From Pyrocephalus nanus (Eukaryota > Chordata > Aves > Passeriformes > Tyrannidae), in assembly GCA_038380795.1 (NCBI GenBank), contig CM076260.1, positions 35,436,634 through 35,500,633 on the forward strand: a stretch of 64,000 nucleotides of DNA, written 5' to 3'. Shown one piece after another: positions 24,036 to 37,350 of the stretch. Below the pieces are notes generated by a model. The model saw only the letters and a list, made by a program, of their open reading frames with translations, did not search any database and was not told the DNA's origin. The stretch's first letter is position 1; each line of letters begins with the position of its first letter. The position numbers and the translations under genes are program-made.

Positions 24036-27000
24036 GCCTTAGCAACCTTTCCACCATGTCCTTTCAGTTTTCACCAGTTTTTCTCCCAATTTATTTCTTC
24101 TTCAATTTTCTGTTTCTTTGGCCCCTTCCCAAATAGTGAAGACTTGGTTAGGATTAAGCATTAGTCCTTAAAGGGAAAGCTGAAATAACCACAATCTAGT
24201 GGTTACAGATCGTCTTCAAACTTTCAGCCTAAATGAATCTATACTATTTTGCAGCCCTGTGCCTTCCTTCCAGAGTTAGGTAAGACTGAATAGTTCTCAA
24301 CTGTATTTTTCTCTATTCTCCTAACCCATAAAATATATCTATAAACTATTTAAATCCCTTCCCAACATTTGTCGGTCAGGCTAATCAATTATTTTTAGTC
24401 TGCCATCCTAAAGCAGGCCTCATCTTTCATCTTCCTCTGCACCTGTTTCAATTTGAATCTTCCTTTTGTGTCTTGTAACACAGAAAAATAAAATTGTATG
24501 AGAATTCAGCTAAAGTCATATTGGTACCACACAGAAATATTCCTCTTTTGTTCAATGCCTCTGCTAGCAATACTTCGCCTGAGATTTATATTTACTTTTT
24601 TCCCAGCTGTGCCACATCCTTGGCTCAGCCAGAAACTTTTGTCTTTCCCTGCTTTCAACTGCAGCTTCCTGCTTCACATAAAATTTAAGAGAAGCTATGG
24701 CAATGAATTGAAATGTGCTTAATAATGTCTTGTTTCACTTTATTTAGTCACAATGAAGATTAAATGTTATTTATAGTGCTATTTTACTTGTTTAGATTAG
24801 AAGAATTTCTTATTCTTGAAATTCTAATAACTCAAAAATTATGCCAACAATTATAAACCAAATGCAGGCTGAAGAGCAGGCATCTGTGCCAGGTTCTGAG
24901 GCTGCACTTCCAGAAGCTTCAGCTTTGCTACTGTCAGCTTCAAAGCCTGACTACAGTTTCAAAGATGTCATCATCTCACTGTAAAAACTAAGGCTATTTT
25001 AAGAGGTTCCTCAGCTGTTTATAAAGATTCAGATCTCAGCACAGTCAATTCAAGATGTGGGAGGGCATGTCTGAGGATGTCTCTGGACTCCTCAGATGCT
25101 CACTGTATCCCTCAGTGCCGCTTCAGTATTCTGTAGAGTCTGAGAGTTATCATGGAAATTAGCAAAGTCTTGAGCACAGAAAGTCACAATCATGCTAACC
25201 TAACTCTGCCATGATAGTTGGAACACGAGGTTCTTTGTTTTTTCCGTATTCCTTGAAAAGATCATGGCAAAATGACAGATTTATAGACCAGACAATCTTT
25301 CTCCAGCTGTTGCTGAAGCCGTCTCCTCCTATGCTCGATATGGCCAGTTAAGCCAGCGCTGTGGCTGTGAAGTATCAGTAGAGCAGTGAAGCCAGGGATC
25401 AAGGTCTTGTACAGATTTTGATGCCAGATAGATTATGCTTTATAATAGAGTCAATAAAATTACTTAAATCTATATATATCAAGGCTGAAATGGCTTTATC
25501 AGTGCTATTTAACTCTTCAAGAAAATGCATAATTTCCTCTGCTATTTTACTGGCTTACCTTACTGATCACTGTAGGGTGTGTATATTATGAAGCTGGCCT
25601 TACAGACCATGCTCTCAATTATGTTTTTATTTTAATTCAATGGTATGTCACTGGATAAAACAACTGTGCCCTTGGAGTATGGTTGGGAACCCAGTTCTGC
25701 TCATGGTTCAGGCACAGTGAAGGACTGTAGTCAGGCTCCTTTTGCCTCTTGCTCTCCACCTCCTCTGCTCTCCACTCCAGGTGAGTGACTTAGCACTAGT
25801 CCATTATTCAAAAGGTAGATGGCAGCATGTCAAATAAGAATAGTTGCTTTCCTGACCAGATACAGTACCGGAATGCCTAGAATTTGAATATCAGGACAGT
25901 AATAAGTGGGAGATGAATTCCTCTCTTGAAAGTATGAGAAATGGACTCAAGGCTAGACATGAGTAGCTAGATGAAAGTGTTCAAGCTGTCTGGGCCAGTG
26001 TCTAACAAATATGCTTGCCTATGTTGTTGTCAGGCAAAAAAAAATAGGTAGATTGAATGACCACTTGGCCTGTTCCAGAATATTTCTGCCTTTTATCACT
26101 CCTCTGCAAGGGTTAATATGATACGGGCTGTAATGAGCTGGCCAGCTCCTGACATGAACTGAATCTGATTGATTATATGCATAGTACACTAACTCTCTGC
26201 AGATGATAATGGCCATTCATGTATCATGCATTCAGCAATCACCAACATCTTTAATACAGATGTAAACCTTTGTATTGATGCCAGTTAAGCTGCAATGAAG
26301 AGAGAAAGAATGTCAGAGAACATTCATTTTATTTCAAAGGGTCACTCCCAGCAGTGCAGCGTGCCATTTTGCACTGCCGTTGTTTCTCAGAAACATAATT
26401 CCCAGGAATGTACTGTTCCTGGTTTCAAAAGTAGGGACACAATTAAGTGGAGAATTACTGCAAACAGATAAAATCCATTGCAGCACAGCTCTCATCCTTT
26501 ATGTAACAGTGTGACAATGCAACAGCGTTTGTGACAGGACATCAAAGTGGAGATGGTGACCACTGTGCCCCACTGGAAGTGTTGTGACAAGTTAGCCACT
26601 AAATGAGTTTTAGTAGGTTTTTCTCACCTTTGCTTCATAAAATGAATTTTCAGGTACAATTCTCTGGAGTTTTCGGAGGTTCTAAAAAAACCTTGTATCC
26701 TTCTGTAATCAATCAGAGACACAGGCAGATATCACAAAAAAATCTGCAGAAGAACAACTCAACTTGTTGAAATTTGTGAAATTTGTGCAGGAAATGGAAA
26801 AGAGGTATGGGTAGAAAAGAGGATAATGTGCAAAAGAAACAAGAAATGTTCATCAGAGAAAGAAAGGAAAGAATGGTGAGATTCCAGGATTTCCTAATTC
26901 TCAGTATGGTTATATCATATAAAAACATGCACGACAGACTAGAAAGGCAGGGAAACATGCGATGAGTCATAACAAACAACTGAAAATACCAGGAGAAGTG

Positions 27001-28900
27001 GGTTGAACTGAAAAGAGAAAGGTGAGACACATAATAGTTTCAAAGGATACGTTTCTTTGCAATAGAAGCTGAGATCAGTACTCCTAAGTGCAATTTCTAA
27101 ATCATACTGCCAAATCCTCACTTAGTGTTGAACATGGCCTACTGCTGGAGATGGCATGCCCAGACCCAGTCCTTGGCTCAACATCAACCTACTTTGCTTT
27201 ATACTGTTCTTTTCTCTCTGGTGCCAACACAAGCATGCAGGCACCAATTCACCAAAGAGCTCACCTGGTTGAGAACTAAAACACAAAACACAGCCATTCC
27301 TCACCTGCATTGATTTTCTGATCTAATTCAGTAGGAGCCATTGCAAATGGTTCTGTCAGCATAGCACAGTAGTCAGCAGACAGAGACTGGCATAAAGAAC
27401 GAGTGTTCATGGAACAGGGCATGGACATAGGCAGTAAATTATGCCCTTGACATTTGCTGTTTCTGTTTCATATCTGAAAGAGGTCTTGTATGCCTGAAAG
27501 CTCATCTGTGTTATTTTATCAGTTAGTTTAATAAAAAGAATAGCAGAGAAGGCTCAGAATTAATATTTGGAATAAAACCAGCCCTATTTTGTAACTAAAA
27601 TAGTTGTTTCCTTAAATAACTAGATTCATGAAGTTGTCTCTGCTTTGTCTGCCTGGTTGTATACACTGTAAGCCAAGTTTTGCAGTGGTTAGAATTAAAT
27701 CACAGAGATGGGATTGGTCAGAAAACAAATGATAAAGCAGTGTAGCTTAAGGTCAAAGTCCCAAAGAGTTAAGTATTCTTTGAGGAACATTTCCATCCCC
27801 TGATGTAAATGGGTGTAACTCTCAGGCTTGAAGTCATTGATAGGAGTGGCTGATTGCATCAGGTACATGAATTTGGTCCCTGAGAGGCCAAGGTATACCA
27901 TGACCCCAAATTAGATAAATGTGAGGCCTGCTTTCTCTTTCAGTCTTGGAGTGGTACTTCTTGCTTACTTCCTCTCCCTCACTACCTTCCAGCAAATGTG
28001 TAAGTCACTTTTCATGTCAAAATGCCCAGCAGAGCTGGCTAGCTTTCCAAGATAAACTCACACCATCCAGTGTGCCATCTCAAATAACATGAAAGATATT
28101 TATCAAATCTGCATTTGCCCACACTGTATTTAGCCAGTATTTTCACAGAGGTCTCCCTGGGACAAATGAGATGTTCATCAGAGAAAGAAATGTGTCTGTA
28201 TTATATGAAGGAGGGAAAAACATTTGTCACCGTTACTTTTATACATATGTAATTCTGACAGATCTGTATATTCTGATAATTAACAGTTGTATGTCCAGAA
28301 GACAAAACAGTTACCAATTCAGTTTATTCAGCAGTTCTTGCTGTATTAAGACACTAAGAAAAAAAGAGAAAAGGGATAAAAAACTTGCCCAGAACAGCCT
28401 AGGACACCAGAGAGACAAAGGAATGCAAGTCCACTGAATGTATAATCAACTCACCTCATTTTATAATGGGAATTAATCTCACTTCCTCCTATACAGTAAA
28501 AAGTATGCAAACAGAAAAGTGTAGCTAATAAAGTATATCAAGAAATACCAAATCCTCCACAGGTGCAAGTTATTAGCTCAATTTAATTGGCAAAACACAA
28601 TGAAAAAACAAGACAGATTTAAGGACTTACTGCACTTCTCGATTTCTATAGCTAGTTCCCATGCATGTTAACACCTTGTGAAAACTATTTGGCCTTAAAA
28701 CTTCACAAGTAAAAATCAGTCATAATTAACTAGTCCTTCTGTCCTGACGATGCCATTTTAGGAGACTAAGGTTCAGCATTTCAACTGCTCAGCAAGAGCA
28801 TTTAAAGTAAATTAATTTGTCTGACTTTTTCTAGAGGAGATTACTGAAAGTACAATCAGCCATTTCTTTCATTTTTTTATATCTATGATACCTTGGAGTT
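24036..28900. other. Intergenic, no gene seen
   Basis: No coding or RNA gene could be supported. The longest frames (about 105 codons, near 26713-27030 on the minus strand) have no recognisable domain. A 20-base word occurs twice, at 26846-26865 and 28171-28190, and is discussed under findings. Confidence 0.5.
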
Positions 28901-28934
28901 TTGATTTTTGATTTTTTTTTAATTTTTGTAGATC

Positions 28935-29492
28935 TTAGAAGTAGTTATGTAGTAAATGTAGGTTTTAGAGTAGCAGCATATTATCCCTTTACCCTTAACA
29001 CACCAGCTCAAACCCCTGTTACCCATTCCTATACCAATACCCTAAATTCCATAGCCTGTTTAGTCTCTTTTTCAAGGTAGAATTGTAGAAGAACAACCTA
29101 ACCCTACGGAACAAGATATAGCCTAGACCCAACAAACTTCAGGCCTAGAATTCTGGAAAGCCTCCAAGGACATTACGTGCTCTGAGGAAGATGAAGATGA
29201 AGATGAAGATGAAGATGAAGATGAAGATGAAGATGAAGATGAAGATGAAGATGAAGATGAAGATGAAGGAGTCCCAAAATGCCCCCAGACCCAATTTCCA
29301 AGAGGCGTGGCGGGGGCAGAACCTGGGTGGTAGCTGAACGGGCTTGGGTGAAAATCATTATAAAAAATGGGAACATCTGTTTTTCAGGAGCGCACACTGG
29401 GGGTATTCCAGAAAGCCTGGGGGCTCATTAAAACCTTTGTATCTTTATCTTATCTCCTACCTAATTTGGCTTGGAGTCTTTTTTCCCCACAG
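28935..29492 (+). mobile_element. Possible old LTR fragment around a hexamer repeat
   Basis: A TGTAG start near 28927-28935, a TATAAAA box at 29359-29365, an ATTAAA-type signal near 29427 and a pyrimidine-rich end closing in CCCCACA near 29492 are arranged like U3-R-U5. The sequence is also more G/C-rich from 29270 than its surroundings. I could not find a matching target-site duplication, so the limits are uncertain and the call may be wrong. A plain intergenic region with a chance TATA box is the alternative. Confidence 0.35.
29185..29270. repeat. (AAGATG)n microsatellite, about 14 units
   Basis: AAGATG repeats without interruption for about 85 bases. It is open in all frames and gives a false LH-repeat peptide on the minus strand. 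The strands are strongly purine/pyrimidine-asymmetric. Confidence 0.93.
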
Positions 29493-29774
29493 CCATTTAG
29501 GCAACATCTACCATGGGAATTTTGGACCTCTGTGTTTCTTCTCCTGAAAAGTGTCCCGTTCAAACCTGGAATTCTGGTATGGACTCAATTGCCTGTTCAG
29601 ACTCTCAGCCTTTCCACTCAAGCAAAGACATATTTACCCAGGAATTTACCCACAAATTTGCCCAGGAATTAGCTGAACACAGTCACTGGGAATGCAAATA
29701 GCACTTCTATATATAAGATAACAGTGTTGGTGAACTTCCATTTTTCTCCTGCTCCACCAAGTGTATCCTGGGCT

Positions 29775-30362
29775 ACATTAAAAGAAGTGTGACCAGAGGA
29801 TGAAGGGAAGTGATTCTGCCCCTTCAATCAGCTCTTATGAGACCCGATCCAGAGAAGTGCATCAGGCTCTGCGGCTCCCAACATAAGAAAGGCATGGATC
29901 TCCTGGAGCAAGTCCAGAGGAGGGCTCTGAAGATGATCAGAGGGCTGGAGCACCTCTCTTATGAAAGACAGGCTGAGAGATCTAAGGTTGTTTGGCCGGG
30001 AGACGGGAAGGCTCCTGAGAGACCTTGTAGCACTTTCTAGTACATAAAAGGGGGCGACAAGAAAGCTGGAGAGGAACTTTTTACAAGGGCATACAGTGAC
30101 AAGGGGTAATGCCTTTAAACTGAAAGAGAGTAGGTTTAGATTGGATATTAGGAAGAAAGTCTTTTACTACGAGAGTGATGAGGCACTGAAACAGTTTGCC
30201 CAGTGAAGCTGTGGATGACCCATCCCTGACAGTGTTCAGGGCCATGTTGGATGGGTCTCTGAGCAACCTGTCTACTGGATGGTGTCCCTGCCCACATTAG
30301 GGAGCTGAAACTAGATGGTCTTTGTGGTCCCATCCAACCCAAACCATTCTATGATTTGATGA
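29775..30362 (+). mobile_element. CR1 LINE fragment, 3' end
   Basis: Plus-strand sequence encodes the end of CR1 ORF2 in broken frames: MDLLEQVQRRALKMIRGLEHLSYE is visible at 29892-29963, in line with the family's usual '...ERVQRRATKMIRGLEHLSYEERL'. The copy ends with the canonical 3' terminus GGTCCCATCCAACCCAAACC and ATTCTATGATTTGATGA. Stops and frameshifts make it inactive. The 5' part is missing. Confidence 0.93.
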
Positions 30363-30404
30363 TTGTCATCAGGGGCAGCATTGTCATCAGTTTCTGTGTG
30401 ATTC

Positions 30405-30575
30405 AGTTCCTATACCAGTCCCTGAGGAAGGCCACTCATCACTGGTCTCCACTTGGGCATCAAGCTCTTTGAGTGAAATCATCCAGCCAACTCCTTATCT
30501 ACTGAGTGGTTCACCCATAAAATCCATGTTTCTTCAGTTTAGAGAAACAGATCTTGTAGGATGAATGTCTAAAAC
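30405..30575 (-). mobile_element. CR1 LINE fragment, internal ORF2 piece
   Basis: The text from 'gtccctgagg...' through 'cactcatcactggtctccac', 'gagtggttcacccataaaatccatg' and 'tttagagaaacagatcttgtagg' matches the reverse complement of CR1 ORF2 upstream of the tail. It matches the corresponding part of the larger copy at about 7795-7930. It has no 3' terminus of its own and abuts a plus-strand CR1, so it may be the remnant of a rearranged pair. Confidence 0.75.
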
Positions 30576-30738
30576 GTGGAATGATTCATATGGCCTTAGT
30601 AGTCTACTTCTCTTGATTTCAAGTGGCTAGTTGAGATGCAGAAACCCAGAACAAGCTCAAAATAAGACATAGACACCTTCAGGGCTTAGGATCCCAGCCA
30701 GCAGCTGATTTCCTTAGAACTCACACAGTTATTTTTCA

Positions 30739-30781
30739 GTGACATACATAAGTGACACACATAAGTGACACATAAGTGACA
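30739..30781. repeat. Short ACATAAGTGAC tandem repeat
   Basis: GTGACATACATAAGTGACACACATAAGTGACACATAAGTGAC-like units of 11-15 bases repeat three times. It is a small local expansion. Confidence 0.65.
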
Positions 30782-30789
30782 ATTCTGTC

Positions 30790-33700
30790 CTCCTCAACAC
30801 AGCTGGTAGTAGAACCCACACTGAGGTGTCTAACATTACAGTGAGGTGGAAGCTTGTTCTTCTGCTCTGCTCTATCTCAGAATATCAGAGAAGAGCTCCC
30901 TTGCCTACTGCAGAAATTGCTGAGCATTTATTACGAGTAATTTTCAGCTCTACATGCTAAAACTGCAAGTCCAAAGAGAGCCTGTGAGCACCAGTATGAT
31001 ATCCTACTATAACAGTCATACTCACCACCACAACTTTCTGGGCTAAACAGGAAGAAGAAATTTCCACAACAGAATGGGAACTTCAATAGAATTTAGACAC
31101 TACTCTCCAAAATTTCAGAATGTTCTGCTTCTTGACAACCCCTTATTTCTTCTCCCCTGAGGCCCTTTAAAATTCATTCTGGACAACCACAGGAAAACAC
31201 CTCAGGATGAACTGTATGAGCAGTTCAACACCTTTCTGAGGCCTGAACCTTGTTCAGATCCACAAACTAGGCACACTCTGTCAGTCTCTCCTGAAACACT
31301 CAATGTAGCAATTGCTTGAAAGAACATGGGAAAAGCAGCAGCTGCTGCCATCCTTTTCCAAAACATGTCAGTTTAACCAACATCCCTCTCTTACTGCCAG
31401 CTATGGAGACCTACCCTTCCCTTTCACCAGCTCTTGCATTCATTTGACCCCTTGGAAAGTGAATTTAGCTCACTAAACTGTCAGAAATCTAACCCAACAA
31501 AACAAAACAAATCAAGAAAAAGTGAATAGTTTTCACCACTTTAGTGAGCTAATGGATCAGACACATCCCAGAGATGACAGAAGTGAGACAAATGGAGCAT
31601 GTGTCCAGGAACAGTCCTGCCCCTTTCACCAGCAGCAAGTTCATGGACTGACTCAGATGCCTAGTGAAACTTCAGCCACAAAGAGAGGATAAAGCCTGTT
31701 GGAGAGGCCAGATACACAGAAGAGGACAGAGTGAGCTCTTTCCAGTCCAGCTGGAGTGCTGGAGTGCCCAAGCTGCTAGAAAAGCAGGGCTAGGTAAGAC
31801 TGTCTTCTTAGAGGAGTGCTCTGACACCATCTGGCTTCAAGTTCGGTCACCCATCAGCTCCAAAATGGAAGGAAAGGCAGGAAAAGCAAGGGAGGTTGTC
31901 AAAATTCATCTGTTCCTAGAGCAGGGGTACTGTTTGGCTAGTTGTGCCTTAGAATGAATAAAGCTAGAGTTGGCTATAAGCACAAAAAATGATGTGTCCT
32001 ATAATACAAAAATTAACAAACAAAGTCTACCACAGCAACTGTGGACATTAAGGACTGAGCTGAAATCAAAGCAGATCCAACACAGCAAAACTGGATGACA
32101 TGCAACATTTTCTGGTCAGTATATACAATTGAGAAACATCAGAGAGCGAGAAGTCTGGGTTGACAAAGCTAGTAAATAATTTGTAAAAGAAAAGAACCTG
32201 CCCTGTGTTATATCCATGTATGGATATAATTGACCACATTTCATCTTAGGAGAAAAGAAAAGTTGTGGCCAACTTCAAAGGGAACTGAACAAAAGTATCT
32301 CTAATGATTAATGAATTAGCATCGTTGAAGTAAACGAGCTATTCTGAATGCTTGCCCAGAGGCAGTCACGGGAAAGTTTCCAGAACTATTGTCATTTTTC
32401 CTGGAACTCGTTGACTTTAAGGACTCCACAGCTGCAAGAATTGTGTGAGCATTTCAAGACTGTCATTTTCACCACCGATTTTCTGAAAAATTCTTCCTGA
32501 ACTGATTTTTATTGGTTTCAGCTGGGGAATCCATTGCACCCAGCCAGGAAATGCCACATGCCTCCTAAGCTACTGCTCTATTCTTCTTGCACTGATACTA
32601 TCAGAGACTCAAATTCACTGCAGGGAGAACACTGGGGGCCAAATTTCCCCTCTGATGTATGCACACAGCTCCCATAGAGCTAATGCAGAATTTTTTTTGC
32701 CTTTGATGCCTCTTATAAAAAAGCCTGGAAGTATTGCATTAGAACAGGGAGTTCACACTATTGGTGGTCCCCATTGTCATTAACACAGTTAGTGGCATTC
32801 CAGTGAAAAACACAGAACAACTCTTTTGTTTGTTTGTTTTATAAGCAGATCTTTCAGGGTGGGATCCGGCTTGCTCATATCCCGCCAAAGTTGAAACTTC
32901 ACCCTCTAAAATCCACGTACACCAATAGTGATCCATTCTCCCTGCTTTCCAGAACTGTCTAACCTTTTAGGCACTCAATCAGACACTTTCCTCTTCTGCC
33001 TAAAAACTCTTCAGGCAAGTAATTCACAGCAACATGCTCAGCAAGGCCAGCTGAGTGTACTCCCAAAAGGAGTTAGGGAGGGTGTCTCACTCCTCTTCCC
33101 TCTCTTACTCCCAGCCACACAAAGTCATCCCTTCTCTTGTGCTAACTGTGATGCTCACAGGCCACTTGCTGGGCAATTTAACTCACTATACAGCCAAAAA
33201 TCATCCACTTCTTTGCTTGGCTTCTTTTCTGCCACTTGAATCAGCTCCCAGAGGGTCTCAGTCCCACAGCCACCCTAGGTAAGTGGCTGTAGATGCAGAC
33301 AGGGAGTGGGAGTGGGAGTGGGACCACTTTGACAGCATTTTTGTCTCATGAAACTGGTTGCTCTATTGCCAGTTCGTGTTCAAAATGTCCATTTCTGGGT
33401 AGAGAGGAGCTCACTCCAGCTATCTGCTACAATCTGCAAGCAGGAAACTACCCAGGATCTACTACTAGCCACGGCAAAATCTGAAAAACAAAGTATGGCT
33501 AAGGATACAGCAAATGTCAGTCACTGACTCTTGAAAAACCTACATAAGACAATTTCATTCAGTTTGCTTGCCTTCTTCTTTGATACAGTTTAGATTCTTT
33601 TTTCTATAAAGGCAGACAAATTCAAGAAAATAATTAAGGCAGACAAATTACAGTAAACTGTTAAAATGAATTAAACACATATAACCCGAATTTCACATTG

Positions 33701-35040
33701 AAGGAAACATAAGTGAAGACATAACTTGGAGCAGAACTGAAACCCACGCCCGCCAGCTGCAGTCAGCTCACCTCCGCCTTCCCCCATGAGCACACACCCC
33801 GGGTGTGCTGCTCTGTGGGACAGCCCCGGTCCTCTGTCCAGACTCCCAATTTCAGTAGAGCTTTGATCACAGCTCCTTCCTGAATGCATTCTTGTGTGCT
33901 GGAGCAACAGCCATGTGAGGGCCCTTGGTGGAACTGAGTGCTGAGAGCAGCAACAGAAACTCATTTAGTTTGATGTGACAAAACTGCCCCTCAGACAAAT
34001 GCTCCATGGTGGTCCCATGGTAGGAACATGTGTAGAAGGCCTTGCTGAAGTAATAATACTGAAGTAATTTCATGCCTCCACCCACTTGTAGGTCCAGAAT
34101 ATTTGTTATCCTCAACTGGTACAAATGAATGCAACTTCTCTGAATTCAGTGAAGCCATGTTAATTTACCTTTCAGATTTGATGAGGGTCTGGTCTTCAAG
34201 ATCTTACTGCAAACTAGCTTAAGGAGCTTTATTCTGAGTCCTATTTATAAATAAAAGATTGTTCTTCAGAAGTTCAACCTTCTTCAAGTCATAAAAATGT
34301 TTGCTTTTTTCTAGCTTGTGAATAGAGAATAGACCTACAGACTGTATTTATAAATATGTAAATACTTAAACTTTCTCGTTTCACAGAATTAAGGAACAAA
34401 TTCTGTAGGAGACTTCCTATAATAGTATTCTCTCCCAGATCTGCAATCAGGCTTCAAGCTAATCTGATATCCATAAGTTACAGGGAAGCAATGTTGACAA
34501 CTAAAGCAAGGAAATCATGTTGTCAACTTTTACAAAACTTTCTGAACCACTGTTACTTTGCACTCATGAATTCAAGTACTTATGAGCTCATTTGTTAAGC
34601 AGCTCCATCACTTGCATAACTGCCATTAGTAACCTCTCCTTCATCGCTTCGTACATACACATGTCATTCTTGGCAGTCTACTAAGCCACTGACAGCATTT
34701 CTACAGCAATATTTCAAGCACAGAGAGGGTCTAGATTCTACCACTGGCACAGAAGAAGAGGATAGAGCAGACTCCTCTGCCATCAAAAGAGACCAGCAGT
34801 GAATCCACCAGGAGCCTTAAGCAGAAGGACTCACAAATTAGTTTAGAGTTGATTTGAGCAGTATCATGGATTATCTCTAAAAGCACTCAGAATAAACAGA
34901 AAAAGTTCCAGAGCTTGATAGGCTGAAACTGCAAACAGCCTTCTTCTATGCAAGAAGAGGCCAATAAAATCCTGTATCTTACTTACAAATCTGATGTTCA
35001 AACAATCATCTGAAATTCTGAAACTGATGCAGAAAGTTAA
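30790..35040. other. Intergenic, no gene seen
   Basis: No supported gene. A (GTGGGA)n stretch of about 4 units lies at 33301-33322. The block near 33740-33960 is locally richer in G and C but has few CpGs. Frames do not exceed about 103 codons and have no family signature. Confidence 0.5.
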
Positions 35041-35044
35041 ACCT

Positions 35045-35166
35045 CTTAAGCTGTTTAAGTTTGATGGGATGCATTAGGTGGGGCCAGTTCTCTAGTAACT
35101 GAATATGAGCTGAAATTTATTGAAACTAAGGTCTCTTCCAATCCAAGCCATTCTATGTTTCTATGA
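35045..35166 (+). mobile_element. CR1 3' terminal fragment
   Basis: The stretch ends in GGTCTCTTCCAATCCAAGCC followed by ATTCTATGTTTCTATGA, the CR1 3' terminus with two degenerate copies of its 8-bp tail repeat. Sequence to the left is too diverged to align by eye, so the left limit is a guess. Confidence 0.7.
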
Positions 35167-37164
35167 AACACTGTTTAACAGCTATTTTATTTAATGAAGT
35201 ACAATCACAACCAGGTTTGCCATTTTTCTGAGGCCAGCGGAAAAAATTAGAGCATTACAGAATTTCATTGGTTGCCTAGAATGCAACATTTAACACTGGA
35301 GCAGGATGGAAATCCCATAGATCACTGCCAGGCATGGGGGTTTGTTCTTGCAAGATCTCTCAGACTCAAAATAATTTTAGAATAAAGAAAGACTGCTTCA
35401 AACCACCCTGCAGTACAGAAGTTCCAGTGACAAACTTCTACTCTCTCATTTTATATTTCATACACACTTTCAAATTATTCTCTACCATGCAGTCAAGTTC
35501 TGCAAGCACCAGCACACTGTGAAGGAGACTGGAAACAAACTACAAGTAAACCTGTCTTGCTAAAATAAACCTGATTTTTCTTTTCATATGAGCTGACCAG
35601 CATTTAAAAAAAAAGAGTATCTTAATTTAATTTAGTTGTTTGCCAGAACTGCAAAATTTTGGATAGAAACTTGAGTTTTAATTTTGTTCTTCAAATTTCT
35701 GGTGAGAAATACTTTCAGAGTCAAACAGTTTAGGCTTTTGTTTTGATCTCTTCTACATGTTTTCTTCTCTGCAGCCCACCATCCCAGTATCTCCCCTCAG
35801 ATCCTAAGCTTCCTGTTCACAAAGAACAATATATTTGCACACTGACTTGCTAACATAATGAACATAGTTTCAAACCAGAACTGGTGGACACCTGAATTTG
35901 AAATTCTCAAGGAACGGTTAAACAAGCCCAGCCACAGGAGGAGCTTAAAATAATAACAGGTAAAGTTACACTAAAATTATAGATACCAAAAGAGAATGGT
36001 GGGCAATGAACCATCTCTTCTCCATGAATCAATGAAGGGGGAAAAGACCACTGACCCTAATGTCTTATCCAAAGATCAGAATTATGATTTCACTGGCATA
36101 TCAGAATTCATTGGACAATATATAGAACTGGCATATTTATAGAAGGTTACAGTTTGTTCAGCAGGAAAGAGAGGAAAAGTCTTACATATTAAGCACACTT
36201 ACACTTTCTCTGCGGTCCAGAGACAGACCTGCTTTAAGGACAATGTTAAAAGGGGTAGAAGACTATTGGGATTGTCTTGGATTAGATCACAGCACGATAT
36301 CACATTGAGAAATCCACATGGCAAAGCTTGTGATGGTTGCAACCAAAATGATCTCTACTGTATAATTTGGTGGTTTGAATTTCACAACCTTTCGCTGAGA
36401 AAGGAATATTACAAGGCCTGTCTCATCCAAGTTGGCCAAACAGCCCAACACTTTCACAGTCAATGAACAGATACAAATATTTGACAAGAGCTATTAATCC
36501 TATGCTGATATTGAGTCCATCACTCCTGGGAGTGTTCCTATCCACTGAGTGGAGAGACAGCCTGGACATCTGGTCTAGATACCTAATGTCTAGATGTCTA
36601 GGATACATCAGATGACTCCTCCCCAGCGAGTTCTTGAAATGTATCTGTAGTGGAGCAAAAAGGAGAGGTCTTGCCTGGACTCTAAGGAGTAGGGAGGGAT
36701 GGGATAAGGAGTGTGGAAGTGGATTTGTGACTGTGGATTTTTTAGAGGACAAAGTGTCAAAGAGCAAAAGGATGATAGACTTCAGGAAAACAGCCATCAA
36801 GACATGCCAACAGGTTAGAAAGAAAAAGGAGTCCAGGAGAACTGGCATTTCTTTAAAGAAGCAATGAGAGCATTGTCAAAAAGCAGTAATTCTTCCAATC
36901 TATGTCTCATTTTCAAATGCTGACACAGCACTTCACAAAAGATGACACTCTCCTGTGGGAAGTCTGAAGAAGATGTCTAGCAATATAAGGAAAATTAGTA
37001 ATTGCTGAAGGACCACAGGCTATTTAAGTCTAGGAAAAAAACTTAGACTGATTTGCCATATTGTGATAGTACATTAAAGGTAGAGTAGTGCAACATGAAG
37101 GAGATTAACCAGTCAGCATGAACATGTCTGATTTTGAATTGGCCAAACATGCTCTGAACTAACA

Positions 37165-37350
37165 GAAAAAAGAGGTTTAGGTTAGACATTAGAGACTTTT
37201 TTCTCTGACGAGGTGTGATGTGGAAATTCAACAGTCCCAATCTATTAACAGACTTTTGTGAGCAGCTTTCATCAGTGCCTGCAATAAATGTAGATAATTG
37301 CCTAATGGTGGAGTAGATGAGCTCTCAGTCATTTCCTAAAGCACACTCCA
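37165..37350 (+). mobile_element. Diverged CR1 fragment
   Basis: AGAGGTTTAGGTTAGACATT and the following TTTTTTCTCTGA resemble the CR1 block encoding 'GRFRLDIRKKFF'. The later AATGGTGGAGTAGATGAGCTC followed by CTCAGTCATTTCC resembles the pre-terminal 'ggactagatgatctc...' block. The two anchors are in the right order and spacing, but the sequence between is badly eroded. Confidence 0.45.

Noticed and set aside
23668..24057. MGWDG-repeat and PIPSH-repeat reading frames
   Set aside because: They are translations of the (CCCAT)n minisatellite, which lacks stops in every frame.
29173..29397. Minus-strand frame with LH repeats
   Set aside because: It is the translation of the (AAGATG)n microsatellite.
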